DNA from: Pseudomonas fragi
Lineage (GTDB): Bacteria; Pseudomonadota; Gammaproteobacteria; Pseudomonadales; Pseudomonadaceae
Length of the DNA: 64,000 nt
Direction: 5' to 3'
Assembly (NCBI RefSeq): GCF_025426255.1
Contig: NZ_CP104861.1
Coordinates: forward strand, 2,170,001 to 2,234,000
The notes beneath the pieces are model-generated. The model did no database searches, was not told the DNA's origin, and saw only the letters and a program-made list of their open reading frames with translations. The position numbers and the translations under genes are program-made. This document shows, piece after piece, positions 1 through 8,621 of this stretch. How positions within the stretch are numbered: the first letter of the stretch is position 1; each line of letters starts with the position of its first letter.

Positions 1-102
1 CGCAGCCCTGGCGCGGCGTAACAAACCATAAGCCCGGCTTGATCCGGTACTGACAATTTGGCTCGATTGGCTGCAGCTCATGAAACCTGAAAGGTAGTGA
101 CT

Positions 103-1215
103 ATGCATAAAGTAATCTGGATGAAGCGCTATCGCGGATGGTTGATTTCCATTGTTTGTCTCGTCATGGCTATCGCTTTTTTTGTTCTCTCGCGGCTTGA
201 TACTTATGGTCTGGATCGCAGAGTAAGCGAGCCTTTTTCATTCGAAGCCAATGGATTACTCCTGGCGGGTACGCTTTGGCTTCCCGATCAAGCTGCAATA
301 GCGGCAGTCGTTCTGGTGCACGGGGATGGCCCACAAGATCGCACGTCGCAACAAGGTTACGACCCACTCATCAACGCTCTTTTGGATGCTGGCATTGCGG
401 TTGTTTCGTGGGATAAGCCGGGTATTGGGGGGTCACAAGGAAATTGGCTCAGTCAGTCTATGACTGACCGCTATGTGAACGCGCGCAGTGCGGTCTCTAC
501 CCTGCGAAGCAAGTTGCAAGGCATCCCGGTAGGTGTGCTTGGATTTTCGCAAGCCGGTTGGGTATTACCTCGCCTTGCACCAACTGAAGCGGACTTTATT
601 GTGCTTGTTGGAGGCGCCGTGTCCTGGCAGCGACAAGGAGACTATTACACCAGGACGCGGTTGCAACGCACAGGGATGTCAGAGCCTGATGTCGAACGTG
701 TGATGGCGCAGATGGCGGCAGCCGACGAGCGTTTGTTTGCCTCTTCGCAGGTGCCACCAATTGCCCTGCTGGGCAGTATGAGTCCAGAGCGGTGGGCTTT
801 TGTACGGCGAAATCTTCACCAGGATGCAACCCATGATTTGCAAGAGCTCAAGGTTCCAGTGCTTGCGTTGTGGGGCGCGGACGATCTGAATGTAAATTCG
901 GAGGTCAACGCAGAGATCTACCGAAAGACTGTAGGAGGCAACCATCCCGCCAACCGGATTGACGTCATCCCGGATGCAACTCATGGGCTCCTGAAGACGG
1001 CTCCCTACAACACACAACTCACCAGCGAATGGCCCTGGTTCACTACGCTGAGGTTTCTGATGGAAAGTCGTCATGCCTACGCCCCAGGCGCCCTTGAAAC
1101 GATAACCGAGTGGGTGCATGCAAGAGCTGGTGTGACTGGAGGCGCGCTAGCAGGCGGATGTGTTACGCCGCCGAGCCTGCCGCTGGAACCCGTGCCGGAG
1201 CGTCAAAGATGTTGA
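103..1215 (+). CDS. Membrane-anchored alpha/beta hydrolase (serine hydrolase)
   Basis: The protein is about 370 residues. A hydrophobic segment at residues 12-30 should anchor or export it, and an alpha/beta hydrolase fold follows. Visible features are an oxyanion-type HGDGP near residue 75, the nucleophile elbow GFSQAG near residue 150, a candidate acid in WGADD and a candidate catalytic histidine in DATHG near residue 295. Substrate is unknown; related proteins are esterases or dipeptidyl-peptidase-like hydrolases. The ATG at 103 follows a GAAAGG ribosome-binding site at a suitable distance. A GTG six bases upstream is also open but fits the site less well. The last 13 bases overlap, tail to tail, the FMN reductase gene on the other strand. 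Confidence 0.8.
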   Translation: MHKVIWMKRYRGWLISIVCLVMAIAFFVLSRLDTYGLDRRVSEPFSFEANGLLLAGTLWLPDQAAIAAVVLVHGDGPQDRTSQQGYDPLINALLDAGIAVVSWDKPGIGGSQGNWLSQSMTDRYVNARSAVSTLRSKLQGIPVGVLGFSQAGWVLPRLAPTEADFIVLVGGAVSWQRQGDYYTRTRLQRTGMSEPDVERVMAQMAAADERLFASSQVPPIALLGSMSPERWAFVRRNLHQDATHDLQELKVPVLALWGADDLNVNSEVNAEIYRKTVGGNHPANRIDVIPDATHGLLKTAPYNTQLTSEWPWFTTLRFLMESRHAYAPGALETITEWVHARAGVTGGALAGGCVTPPSLPLEPVPERQRC

Positions 1216-1748
1216 TTTTCGAGGCGGCGTTTAAAGGCTCCGAGGGCAGTACCAATCACTGGGCCCAGCACCGGATCGTCGGTAATGCTTTCGGCGCTCA
1301 AGCGGCTAGACAGGAGGTTAACAGTAATAGACGCCTCCTCGATGATACGAGCTGACATCGTCTCCAGGACCAGCCGCAATGCGGCTTGCGCGTGACTGGC
1401 TCTGGGCGATGCGTTGAAAAGCGCTACTGGCTTGCCTGGGAACTCTTCACTGCTCACGAGCCAATCGAGCATGTTCTTGAATGAGCCGGGAATGCCTCTG
1501 GCGTACTCGGGGCATGAAATTAACAGCCCATCCGCCTGCCCGACAATTGAGCATAACTCTGCGACTGCCTCGGGGGGATCCTCGAGCAGATCCGGATTGA
1601 AGTGAGGCAATTTATCAATACCTTCGTAATGAATGAGCAATACCCCTTCGGGGCATAGACGCTCAGCCGCACGTAGCAAAATCGAGTTGGAGGAGGCCTG
1701 GCGCAGACTCCCCGAGACCGCAAGCAAACGCACCATTTCAACACCCAT
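1203..1748 (-). CDS. NAD(P)H-dependent FMN reductase family flavoprotein
   Basis: This is a flavodoxin-like oxidoreductase of the NADPH-dependent FMN reductase / chromate-quinone reductase type. The phosphate-binding GSLRQASSNS motif lies just after the first beta strand, followed by a PEYARGIPGSFKNMLDW segment typical of the family's flavin-contact loop. The size (about 180 aa) is normal. The start is uncertain: an open frame reaches 1799, but family members begin only a few residues before the AVSGSLR strand, so 1748 or 1736 is more likely. It is cytoplasmic and uses FMN with NAD(P)H. It converges with the hydrolase gene, and no operon partner is visible. Confidence 0.8.
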   Translation of the reverse strand: MGVEMVRLLAVSGSLRQASSNSILLRAAERLCPEGVLLIHYEGIDKLPHFNPDLLEDPPEAVAELCSIVGQADGLLISCPEYARGIPGSFKNMLDWLVSSEEFPGKPVALFNASPRASHAQAALRLVLETMSARIIEEASITVNLLSSRLSAESITDDPVLGPVIGTALGAFKRRLENQHL

Positions 1749-1803
1749 ATTGATTCGGAAGTTGGTGAATTTTCGCACGAACTGAGCTTCGTGCTCCATT
1801 GCA

Positions 1804-2234
1804 AAAGGTTAGGTATTCAGTCGATTGCGCATGATGGGGAATTACGCTCAACCTGACCACCCGTTTGCATTGCACTTACCCACCCATTGCATTCGACTTG
1901 ACCAATCCTTTGCATTGGATTTGACCAGCGGACTGGGTGGCCATAACAGGCAGCAGTCGACCCACTACTGAGGTCGTCGACAGGCAGAAATCGGCCAATA
2001 GGAGCTGCTGGACAGCTTGGGCAGGTGTTGTCGTTCTGCGTTTGCCTTCAACGTTCGCGGGTTCGCACTGGGTTGGGGTAAAGAAAGCATGGCGGCGGCC
2101 TTTTCTCTCTCCCGAAGTGTCGCGCGTACAGTCTGCCCTGTTATGCTGATTCAGCCGTCCAGCGTGTAGATAAGATGCTATACGGCGTTAAGTGACAGGT
2201 ATGTTGGCTAATTGATAGTTAGGGAAAACTGAGT
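1804..2234. other. Gene-free spacer with repeat relics
   Basis: I see no convincing gene here. The stretch holds the left IS21-like end repeats (1847-1930) and a 14-bp word at 1983-1996 that recurs exactly, in opposite orientation, at 2808-2821. The remainder is unassigned sequence and the presumed promoter of the lipoprotein gene at 2235. Confidence 0.6.
1847..1930 (+). repeat. Tandem imperfect repeats resembling an IS21-family element end
   Basis: Three to four imperfect units of about 22-27 bp are laid head to tail, each of the form cTTGACCA-cc-TTTGCATT-ga (for example cttgaccaatcctttgcattgga at 1897). The same unit appears in inverted orientation at 6311-6376. Multiple repeated terminal sequences are characteristic of IS21-family elements. 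No istA or istB gene is present between the two ends. The element assignment is inference; the repeat itself is seen directly. Confidence 0.55.
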
Positions 2235-2795
2235 ATGCGTCGCTTAAAAGCCAACGGGTTTGTGTTTGTCAGCATTGCGATACTCTGTTGCGGCTGCACA
2301 TCTTATTCGTCCCAGCCGACAATCAACGAACCCGTTGAACCCGAAACACAAGAAATCATCTCCAGCTTCAGTTACGCAATAAACTCCCCATGGAAAGACA
2401 GTCGCTTCGGCAAGGACGCATACTCAGCGACACTCAACGTTATTCCCGATGCACAGGATAAGAGCTCCAGCCTTGCCGCCCCGAGCCTGCCGGCATTAGA
2501 AATAAAGATCTCGGAGTTCTCATCTGGCGGCGCTTGCGGACAAGATTACTTGACGGGTCTGAGTCTGGGTTTGATCCCCAGTTGGTGTACGCGGACAAAC
2601 CTTTTCAAGTTTGATTTTATATTGAATAAGGACCAGCGCTTTTGCAGGCAGAAAACCTACTCGATAAACTCCACGTCGTTTTCACATCTCACGATGATTC
2701 CGTTTACACTCTTCAATACGGGCAATCAGCCATTGACGCTCTATCAGGCGGCGCTTAAAGATTTTCTTCGCAGAGGTCAATGTGCGACGCGTTGA
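2235..2795 (+). CDS. Putative lipoprotein of unknown function
   Basis: The protein has 186 residues. The N-terminus has two basic residues, a hydrophobic stretch and a Cys-rich lipobox-like end (ILCCGC at about residues 17-22), so export and lipidation are likely, although the -3 position is not canonical. The mature part has several more cysteines, including a GGACGQDY segment and a GLIPSWCTR segment. I recognise no domain and assign no function. It lies alone between the left end repeats and a downstream hairpin. Confidence 0.6.
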   Translation: MRRLKANGFVFVSIAILCCGCTSYSSQPTINEPVEPETQEIISSFSYAINSPWKDSRFGKDAYSATLNVIPDAQDKSSSLAAPSLPALEIKISEFSSGGACGQDYLTGLSLGLIPSWCTRTNLFKFDFILNKDQRFCRQKTYSINSTSFSHLTMIPFTLFNTGNQPLTLYQAALKDFLRRGQCATR

Positions 2796-2807
2796 GAGGC
2801 TGCTTTT

Positions 2808-2842
2808 GGCCGATTTCTGCCTGTCGCGAAGGGCAGAAATCG
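2808..2842 (+). repeat. 11-bp perfect hairpin from a locally recurring word
   Basis: CGATTTCTGCC (2811-2821) and GGCAGAAATCG (2832-2842) form an 11-bp stem with a 10-nt loop, starting 16 nt after the lipoprotein stop codon. There is no T-tract, so termination is uncertain. The word GGCCGATTTCTGCC (2808-2821) recurs exactly, inverted, at 1983-1996. A shorter relative (cttttggccgat) occurs at about 3591. It looks like a dispersed intergenic repeat family. Confidence 0.5.
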
Positions 2843-2927
2843 ATCCATTGCAGTCGATGACGAGCGTTAAGCTAAGGGGGGCTGCTTCTCCCTCCTTAAG
2901 GAGCGAAGCGAACGGCTTTAACCATTA

Positions 2928-3425
2928 TTAGGTGTTTCCAAATAGTTGGCTGTATAACTCATGTATGGTTTTCAATTCAACGAAACTGCCCTTGTTCAAT
3001 ATGCGGATATTCGGCCTTTCTGATTTTAAACCGGCGGCATTACCTTTTGTGTGTTTGGCGGTTTTTAGACTCTCTAGACTGGCTAGTGGTTGGCCAGGGC
3101 AAGCGCCAAAATAATAATATGGTCCAAGTTCAAGTGTTTCATTATTGAAGTAAACTAAAACTACGCAGCCAGACGGTTTCTTTGCCAGCGAAATATGGAT
3201 TTTATGTGTTGCCGTCTTCGACCCAATAAATGTGGCTTTGAGTTGAATGTGTCTAATTATGCCATTTGCTTCGGCAATGATATCGTAGCCAGATCTGTCG
3301 ACCTCGGGTTTAGATATTTCAAGACTGAAGTCTTTGGCTTTCCATGAAAATTTCAATAACTCACCAATAAGCAAATGCTCGATTAGCTTTTCACGGTATG
3401 AAGAGTGCAGCGAGTGTTCAGTCAT
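2928..3425 (-). CDS. DUF4365-like protein with a PD-(D/E)XK-type core
   Basis: The protein has 165 residues from the ATG at 3425; a TTG at 3455 would extend it by ten. The middle shows the restriction-endonuclease-like arrangement DRSGYDIIAE, then about a dozen residues, then HIQLKAT. This is the D...(E/Q)xK pattern expected of the PD-(D/E)XK fold, and close to DUF4365-type proteins found near mobile elements. A nuclease or nucleic-acid role is an inference from the motif. The gene is lower in GC than its surroundings and has no operon partner. Repeat-rich spacers flank it on both sides, which suggests recent arrival. Confidence 0.6.
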   Translation of the reverse strand: MTEHSLHSSYREKLIEHLLIGELLKFSWKAKDFSLEISKPEVDRSGYDIIAEANGIIRHIQLKATFIGSKTATHKIHISLAKKPSGCVVLVYFNNETLELGPYYYFGACPGQPLASLESLKTAKHTKGNAAGLKSERPNIRILNKGSFVELKTIHELYSQLFGNT

Positions 3426-3730
3426 GTTTGGTTGCCTGCGATCGAATAGGGCCAAATGGTTAAGCTAAAGGTTCGGCTTCTCCGGTTCCAGCAATCGGAG
3501 AGGGCGACTTGAGAGGCCGTGTGTAGCCTCCTCGTACGAATCTCCTTAAGCTACAGGTCAATACGCCGCCCCATCAACGCTAACTGACCGCTTTTGGCCG
3601 ATAAGAGTCATTCGCTGACGGACGTTTTCGGCCAACAGCAGCCGTTCAACCTAAAATTCAGCGTGTCCGCTTACAGGCCAACATAAGTCATTGCTATTAA
3701 CACGGAATCGCACACCTGAGGACTCCAGCT

Positions 3731-5140
3731 TTATCTGTCAGGGGCAAAAATCTTCGGAGTGGTCTCAATGTGCCCGGGCCGTGGTACTCGTATTCCATAC
3801 AGGCACACAACGCTACCGAGCAGCAGGAGCGCCGCAGCGGTCATGATGGAAAGATGCATTCCTTGCATGAATGCTTCAGGGTGAGTATCGCGCACAAAAA
3901 AACCGAATACCGCCACGCCTAACATCCCGCCGACCTGCCTCGCAGAGTTCAGTATTCCCGATGCGATACCGGAGCGTGAGGCATCCACGGATGACAGTGT
4001 GATGTTTGTCATGGTTGGTACCATGACGGCAATGCCACTTGCGGCAATCAGCATTGGCACGACCAGCATCCAGTACGAACCGTCTATGCTGACCGGCAGC
4101 AGAAGCAGATAGCCTGACGCGGCGATTAACATGCCAACAATCATGAGTTTCTTTGGGCCGACACGGTTGAGCAGCCGGCCTGCCAGGATGTTCACTCCCA
4201 TTAGAACAACTGTCATGGGCAAAAAAGCGAGGCCGGTCCATTGAGCCGACAACTGCTGCTCTATCTGAAAGAAGAGACTAAAAACAAAGATCAAACCATA
4301 GTAGGCAAAATTCACGACGACGCCGGCGGCTGACGCTGCAGAGAACGTAGCCGTTCGAAAAAGTGCCAGTGGGAGCATTGGCTCTGTGCTCCGTGACTCC
4401 AACCAGAGAAAGGCCAGGGTGGCAACAACGCAAAGCAGCATCGCACCATAAACCAGAGGGTGATGCCATCCTAACCGGGCTGCTTCGGTGAGGCTCACAG
4501 TCAAAGCTATCAACGCCAGAATAGCCACCAGTTGGCCTGGAAGATCAATACTGCGACCATGAGTCGATACGACGGCAACCGCATGACGAAAAGTGAGAGC
4601 TACGCCCACGACGCCGATCGGTAGGTTAATCAGGAAAATGCTGCGCCAACCTACATGCGTTACCAGCAGGCCGCCCAAGACTGGCCCTGCGGCAAGCGCA
4701 ATTCCTCCCGCCGCGCCCCACCAGCCCACAGCACGGTTTCTCTGCTCAGTATTCGGGAACGCCTGGCGCAGCATCGCCAGCGAATTGGGCACCAGCAATG
4801 CGGCGCCAATACCCTGTGCGACGCGTGCGGCCACGAGAAACGGCAGCGAGTTGGCGATTCCACACCCGATTGATGCCAGCGTGAAGACTGCGAATCCTAC
4901 AGTGAAGATTCGTTTTGCGCCGAAGCGGTCGCCTAAAGCTCCCGTTGTGAGGAGGAGCGACGCGAACGCGAGCGTATACGCATTGACAACCCATTGCAGG
5001 CCCGCCACGCCAGTATCGAAGCGGCTTCGCAAAGCATCAAGCGCGACGTTGACGACGCTGACATCAAGTAAAACGACAACAAAGCCCAATCCTGCGGCAG
5101 CGAGGGTGCCGCACTGATTGCGGCTCATGGACATGCTCAT
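3731..5140 (-). CDS. DHA2-family MFS drug efflux transporter
   Basis: This 469-residue integral membrane protein has about 14 hydrophobic segments, the usual count for the DHA2 (EmrB/QacA) branch of the major facilitator superfamily. The DRFGAKR loop motif after TM2-3 and the GWRSIFLINLPIG motif C region in TM5 are both visible, and the latter marks proton-driven exporters. It should pump hydrophobic compounds out across the inner membrane. No periplasmic adaptor or outer-membrane partner is adjacent. The gene is divergent from a LysR regulator about 100 bp away, which probably controls it. The MSMSMS start has several possible ATG codons; 5140 is the outermost. Confidence 0.88.
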   Translation of the reverse strand: MSMSMSRNQCGTLAAAGLGFVVVLLDVSVVNVALDALRSRFDTGVAGLQWVVNAYTLAFASLLLTTGALGDRFGAKRIFTVGFAVFTLASIGCGIANSLPFLVAARVAQGIGAALLVPNSLAMLRQAFPNTEQRNRAVGWWGAAGGIALAAGPVLGGLLVTHVGWRSIFLINLPIGVVGVALTFRHAVAVVSTHGRSIDLPGQLVAILALIALTVSLTEAARLGWHHPLVYGAMLLCVVATLAFLWLESRSTEPMLPLALFRTATFSAASAAGVVVNFAYYGLIFVFSLFFQIEQQLSAQWTGLAFLPMTVVLMGVNILAGRLLNRVGPKKLMIVGMLIAASGYLLLLPVSIDGSYWMLVVPMLIAASGIAVMVPTMTNITLSSVDASRSGIASGILNSARQVGGMLGVAVFGFFVRDTHPEAFMQGMHLSIMTAAALLLLGSVVCLYGIRVPRPGHIETTPKIFAPDR

Positions 5141-5241
5141 ATGGAATAAACCTTATCGGTTGAAGACGTTCCGATATTAGGCATGTTGGCTTTGTGCGAA
5201 TATTCCATATAACTGCAAGCCATCCTTGAGAAAATGCACAG

Positions 5242-6114
5242 ATGTTCGATTGGGAAAATATTCGTCATTTCCTGGCTGTCGCCCGCATCGGTACGTTGTC
5301 GGGGGCTGCTCGCATGCTGAAGGTTGATCACGCGACGGTGAGCCGACGCTTGAGTGCACTGGAGGACCAGATGAAGACCCGCTTGGTTGAACGTCTCCCC
5401 AGGGCGTGCAAGCTCACCCCCGTTGGTCAACGGGTGTTTGAATTGGCGCAAGGAATGGAAGAAGACGCTTACGCGATTGAGCGATACCTGGATGCCAGCC
5501 GTTCACCGCTGAGCGGCAAGGTCACGCTGAGCGCACCGCCTGTGCTAGTGGCCAATTTTTTGGTGAAGCATCTGGCGGACTTCCGACTTGCACACCCCGG
5601 CGTAAAACTGTCTGTTTCTGCCCAGGCGCGGCAGGTTTCTCTTAGTCGAAGGGAGGCAGATATCGCCTTAAGGCTTGTTCGGCCCGAGGAAGTCACCAGC
5701 GTGGTACGCAAGCTGGGGCGTATGTCGTTCGACCTTTACGCGAGCAGAGACTATCCGCACCTGCACAATCCATCTGCCTGGGAGTTCATTGCCTACGATG
5801 CCGGATTCGCGGACATGCCACAGCAGAAGTGGTTGATGAGCATTGCAAGGGGTAGACCCATTGCTTGCGAAATCAGCGATATCAATGGTCATCTGGCAGC
5901 AACTCAAGCAGGCGCCGGCGTGTCTGGCCTACCGTGCTTCCTGGCAGATACCGATGCTAAGCTGCAACGCGTCGCATACGATGGCGAACAGTTTTCGCGA
6001 GAGATCTGGATGGCTGTTCATCGGGACCTCCGCCGTTCGCCGCAAGTACGGGCAGTCATGGATTTTCTGCTGAAAATTGTGACGGAAAATTCCGCCTTCA
6101 CGATAAGCAGCTAG
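5242..6114 (+). CDS. LysR-type transcriptional regulator, probable control of the MFS pump
   Basis: The protein has 290 residues. An N-terminal winged helix-turn-helix (residues 3-62, with GTLSGAARMLKVDHATVSRR as the reading helix region) is followed by a LysR substrate-binding domain. It matches the group that regulates a divergent transporter gene. The shared 101-bp intergenic region with the MFS gene contains AT-rich imperfect dyads (for example gaatattc near 5197) where a LysR tetramer could bind. The inducer is unknown. Confidence 0.85.
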   Translation: MFDWENIRHFLAVARIGTLSGAARMLKVDHATVSRRLSALEDQMKTRLVERLPRACKLTPVGQRVFELAQGMEEDAYAIERYLDASRSPLSGKVTLSAPPVLVANFLVKHLADFRLAHPGVKLSVSAQARQVSLSRREADIALRLVRPEEVTSVVRKLGRMSFDLYASRDYPHLHNPSAWEFIAYDAGFADMPQQKWLMSIARGRPIACEISDINGHLAATQAGAGVSGLPCFLADTDAKLQRVAYDGEQFSREIWMAVHRDLRRSPQVRAVMDFLLKIVTENSAFTISS

Positions 6115-6310
6115 AACGCGGATGTCTGGGTTACCGCTTGCGCTCGACAGAATCGACTGGCTGTCTATCGCCGATAGCCCATGTCGAGGCGATCCAGTTC
6201 ATATCACTAAATGTCTGTTCCCGCGCGGAAAGCCGTCAGTCAGAGCTGCGTGCTGGTCGGCGGCTACGGGGCGATTTCTTCCGGCCAAGGCCCACCCCGT
6301 GGGCTGGTCA

Positions 6311-6376
6311 GATCCCATGCAAACAACTGGTCAAGTCGAATGCAAATGGCTGGTCAAGTCCATGCAATTACGCACA
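6311..6376 (-). repeat. Inverted counterpart of the IS21-like end repeats
   Basis: Read on the minus strand this is gacttgaccagccatttgca-type units, two full 22-23-bp copies plus partial copies, ending outward in TGTGCGTAATT (the plus strand reads ...ttacgcaca at 6368-6376). Orientation is inverted relative to the repeats at 1847-1930, as expected for two ends of one element or of two related elements. The 4.4 kb in between carries no transposase. Confidence 0.55.
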
Positions 6377-6740
6377 TGAGGTGATGGGCCTCCAGGCGCA
6401 CCATTTTTCTGAAATAAAGAGGAAGTATTTATCGGTAGGACGCCGGAGCGATTAACTCACACGCCTACGGGCATACAGCTTCATCGAATCGAGGCCGACA
6501 AGCTCGCGCAAACTTGGCTGACGCTGCTGCCTTCAGGTTCAGCAAGACTGGATACAGTTGCATAGGATCATTGGACTGGTTAAAAGTGGATTTGCTGCCA
6601 ATTTTGACCTGCTTCCTGGCTGAAATAACAAGAACCTGTGGGTCGAGAGCTGTCCTTTGTGACTGGCAGCTATCGACCCCGATGCGGCAACTCGTGCTGG
6701 CGCTCTGCATGTCGTACCAGATCAATGGATCTTTGCTGTA
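6377..6740. other. Gene-free spacer
   Basis: There are short open frames in both strands but none with a recognisable domain, ribosome-binding site or neighbour logic. The stretch joins the repeat-bracketed block to the tautomerase gene and may hold decayed coding sequence, but I could not identify its parent. Confidence 0.5.
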
Positions 6741-7196
6741 TTACTCCCCCCTCAGTCCCTGCAGATGTCGGTACCCGGCCGCCTGAGCGAAATCGGTCAA
6801 AGACCAGATTGCCCCGTTGGCTCCCCAAAACCCATCGTTGATCTCTTCAAGGATGATCGACGTCATGATGACTCTGTGGTCGTTAGTTTCTTTAGACCGG
6901 CTTACCGCTTGATGCAGGCGCTGGACGTAGTCGTCTCGCATGGCCTTGCTAAGTACTCCACTGGGGATTTTGACCTGGATGATGCAAGGAATGGCTTGAG
7001 CGCTGACATCCACCCCACCACATTTCCAGGAACCGCTAGGCACTTCTTCAATTAGCGTCCAGCACAAGCTCCGTTGACGTGGATCGCTGCCCATTTGCTC
7101 GACCTCGACTGCTTCTTTCGTAATCGCTTCGCTAAGCAGTGCCTGTTGTTCGTAAGTAAATGAACCTTGAGGCACTTTGATTAGAATATTGGGCAT
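6741..7196 (-). CDS. Tautomerase-superfamily protein with two 4-OT-like halves
   Basis: The protein has 151 residues. The N-terminus is MPNILIKVPQG, giving the Pro-1 general base after Met removal that defines the tautomerase superfamily (4-oxalocrotonate tautomerase, MSAD, cis-CaaD). A second beta-alpha-beta unit starts near residue 70 (IIQVKIPSGVLSK), so the chain looks like a fused pair of 4-OT-type units. The substrate cannot be read from sequence. It is divergent from a GlxA-type regulator with a spacer of about 100 bp, so the regulator probably controls it. Confidence 0.75.
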   Translation of the reverse strand: MPNILIKVPQGSFTYEQQALLSEAITKEAVEVEQMGSDPRQRSLCWTLIEEVPSGSWKCGGVDVSAQAIPCIIQVKIPSGVLSKAMRDDYVQRLHQAVSRSKETNDHRVIMTSIILEEINDGFWGANGAIWSLTDFAQAAGYRHLQGLRGE

Positions 7197-7292
7197 ACAG
7201 ATTAACGCTCAATGAAATGGAGTCGTTATTGAGCCAGCACTGAAGCGCCGCAGCCAGCGACCGAATTGACATCTTTCGTGCATAATCAGCCA

Positions 7293-8252
7293 ATGAATGA
7301 TTTTAAAATTGTGGTAGTTGAAGGCGCCTTTGCCTCCAGTGTCGCACTGACCCTGGATATCCTTTCGACGGCAGCGATCCTCGCCAAGCGATTGGGCATT
7401 GCCGCCCCACGTTGGCAAGTCTGTGGACTGAGTACGGATCGCGTTCCGCTCGGCCAAGGCATGCACATTTTTCTTCAGCCTTTGGTTACCGACGCTGATG
7501 ACCGCTCATGCTGGATCATTCCGGGCATCGGCATAGCGGACGTAGCCTTGATTGAGCAGCGGTTGCAACAGCCGGACATTACATCGCTGGTACCGGCATT
7601 ACAGGCTCATATAAGGGCTGGGGGTACCGTAGCTGCCTCATGTTCTGCAGTATTCGTGTTGCAGGCTGCGAATGTGCTCGCTGGGCGCTGCGTTACCACT
7701 TGCTGGTGGATGGCACCCTTGCTTCAGCAGTGGGCGTCGGAGTGCCAGGTAGATGCTGATCGCATGGTCATCTCTGATCCCCCGTTGCTTACCGCAGGCG
7801 CAGCGTTAGGTCACAGCGATTTGATGCTGCAACTTCTGCGCAGTTATTTTTCCCCGGCGCTGGCAGATGCCGTTGCACGAACGCTACTGATAGACGCCCG
7901 ACAGTTGCAATCGCCCTTCATGGTCCCGGCAATGATGGCTCAGGGAAATGAACTGATCGCAAAGCTGACGGCTCATATCGAAGCCTCGCTACCCACGACC
8001 ATTAGCGTCAGTACACTTGCATTCGACTTTGGCTTGTCAGAGCGAACGTTATCTCGACACATACACAAGGCTACCGGCCATAGCCCGCTACGGCTGATCC
8101 AGCGTGTCCAGGCCAATAAGGCCCGTGAGTTGCTGGCAAACAGTAAATACTCGGTCGATACTATTGCCGAGCGCGTCGGATACCGGGATGCCACATCTTT
8201 GCGGCGATTGATGAAGAAAATGCTTAATGCCACACCTCGGCAATTGCGTTAA
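7293..8252 (+). CDS. GlxA-family AraC-type transcriptional regulator
   Basis: This is a protein of about 319 residues with an N-terminal DJ-1/PfpI (class I amidotransferase-like) sensor domain. A cysteine lies in the nucleophile-elbow position (AASCSAVFVL, near residue 125), and a C-terminal AraC double helix-turn-helix follows (LAFDFGLSERTLSRH, then VDTIAERVGYRDATSLRR). The start at 7293 (MNDFKIVV) places the first beta strand properly; an upstream ATG at 7266 is also open. The nearest candidate target is the divergent tautomerase gene. The ligand is unknown. Confidence 0.85.
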   Translation: MNDFKIVVVEGAFASSVALTLDILSTAAILAKRLGIAAPRWQVCGLSTDRVPLGQGMHIFLQPLVTDADDRSCWIIPGIGIADVALIEQRLQQPDITSLVPALQAHIRAGGTVAASCSAVFVLQAANVLAGRCVTTCWWMAPLLQQWASECQVDADRMVISDPPLLTAGAALGHSDLMLQLLRSYFSPALADAVARTLLIDARQLQSPFMVPAMMAQGNELIAKLTAHIEASLPTTISVSTLAFDFGLSERTLSRHIHKATGHSPLRLIQRVQANKARELLANSKYSVDTIAERVGYRDATSLRRLMKKMLNATPRQLR

Positions 8253-8621
8253 GTCGACAAAGCAGTCGCCCAATAAGCAGTGCGCCTGTGGCACTTGCCA
8301 GGTGAGGAGTGGGGCTACCAGCTCCCAGTGCTGATGGGCGCGTCAAACATCGTCGATGTGTGTGAGTTGACCTCTGAAAGAAATCTGACCCTGAGTATCA
8401 CTTCGCTGGGCAGTGACATGCGCTTTCGAGTTCGCGTGATAGTTGTTCTTGATACTGGTTTGTTTAAAGAGATTTTGATAGTGATATGTCGATGTAATAA
8501 ATTTGTTTTAAGGGGCTGACAGTGGAGATGTTGTTTGTGTCTATGAATAAGCGGCTGGTAATAATCCGAAGAGATACAGGTTGTAGTGTCTCTTCGGAAT
8601 CCGCTGGTTATGCCGTAGTGC
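8253..8621. other. Gene-free spacer with a hairpin
   Basis: No gene is supported here. The one clear structure is CCGAAGAGA...TCTCTTCGG (8566-8574 and 8589-8597), a 9-bp perfect stem just downstream of the minus-strand gene ending at 8622. It is placed like a transcription terminator for that gene, although no T-tract follows. Confidence 0.5.
8566..8597 (-). terminator. Possible terminator hairpin
   Basis: The hairpin has a 9-bp perfect stem and a 14-nt loop, 25 nt beyond the stop codon of the Cys-rich protein gene. On the minus strand it is followed by ATTATTACC rather than a true U-run, so it is a weak candidate. Confidence 0.4.

Noticed and set aside
2867..3560. GTTAAGC words at about 2867 and 3460, both followed by gctaa..gg..ctgcttctcc-like sequence, flanking the PD-(D/E)XK-like gene: possible integron attC sites around a cassette.
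   Set aside because: The matching RYYYAAC partners are absent or in the wrong orientation, the gene runs against the expected cassette polarity, and no integrase is seen.
6465..6725. 86-codon minus-strand frame beyond the end repeats.
   Set aside because: No recognisable domain, no ribosome-binding site and no conserved context visible; left as spacer.
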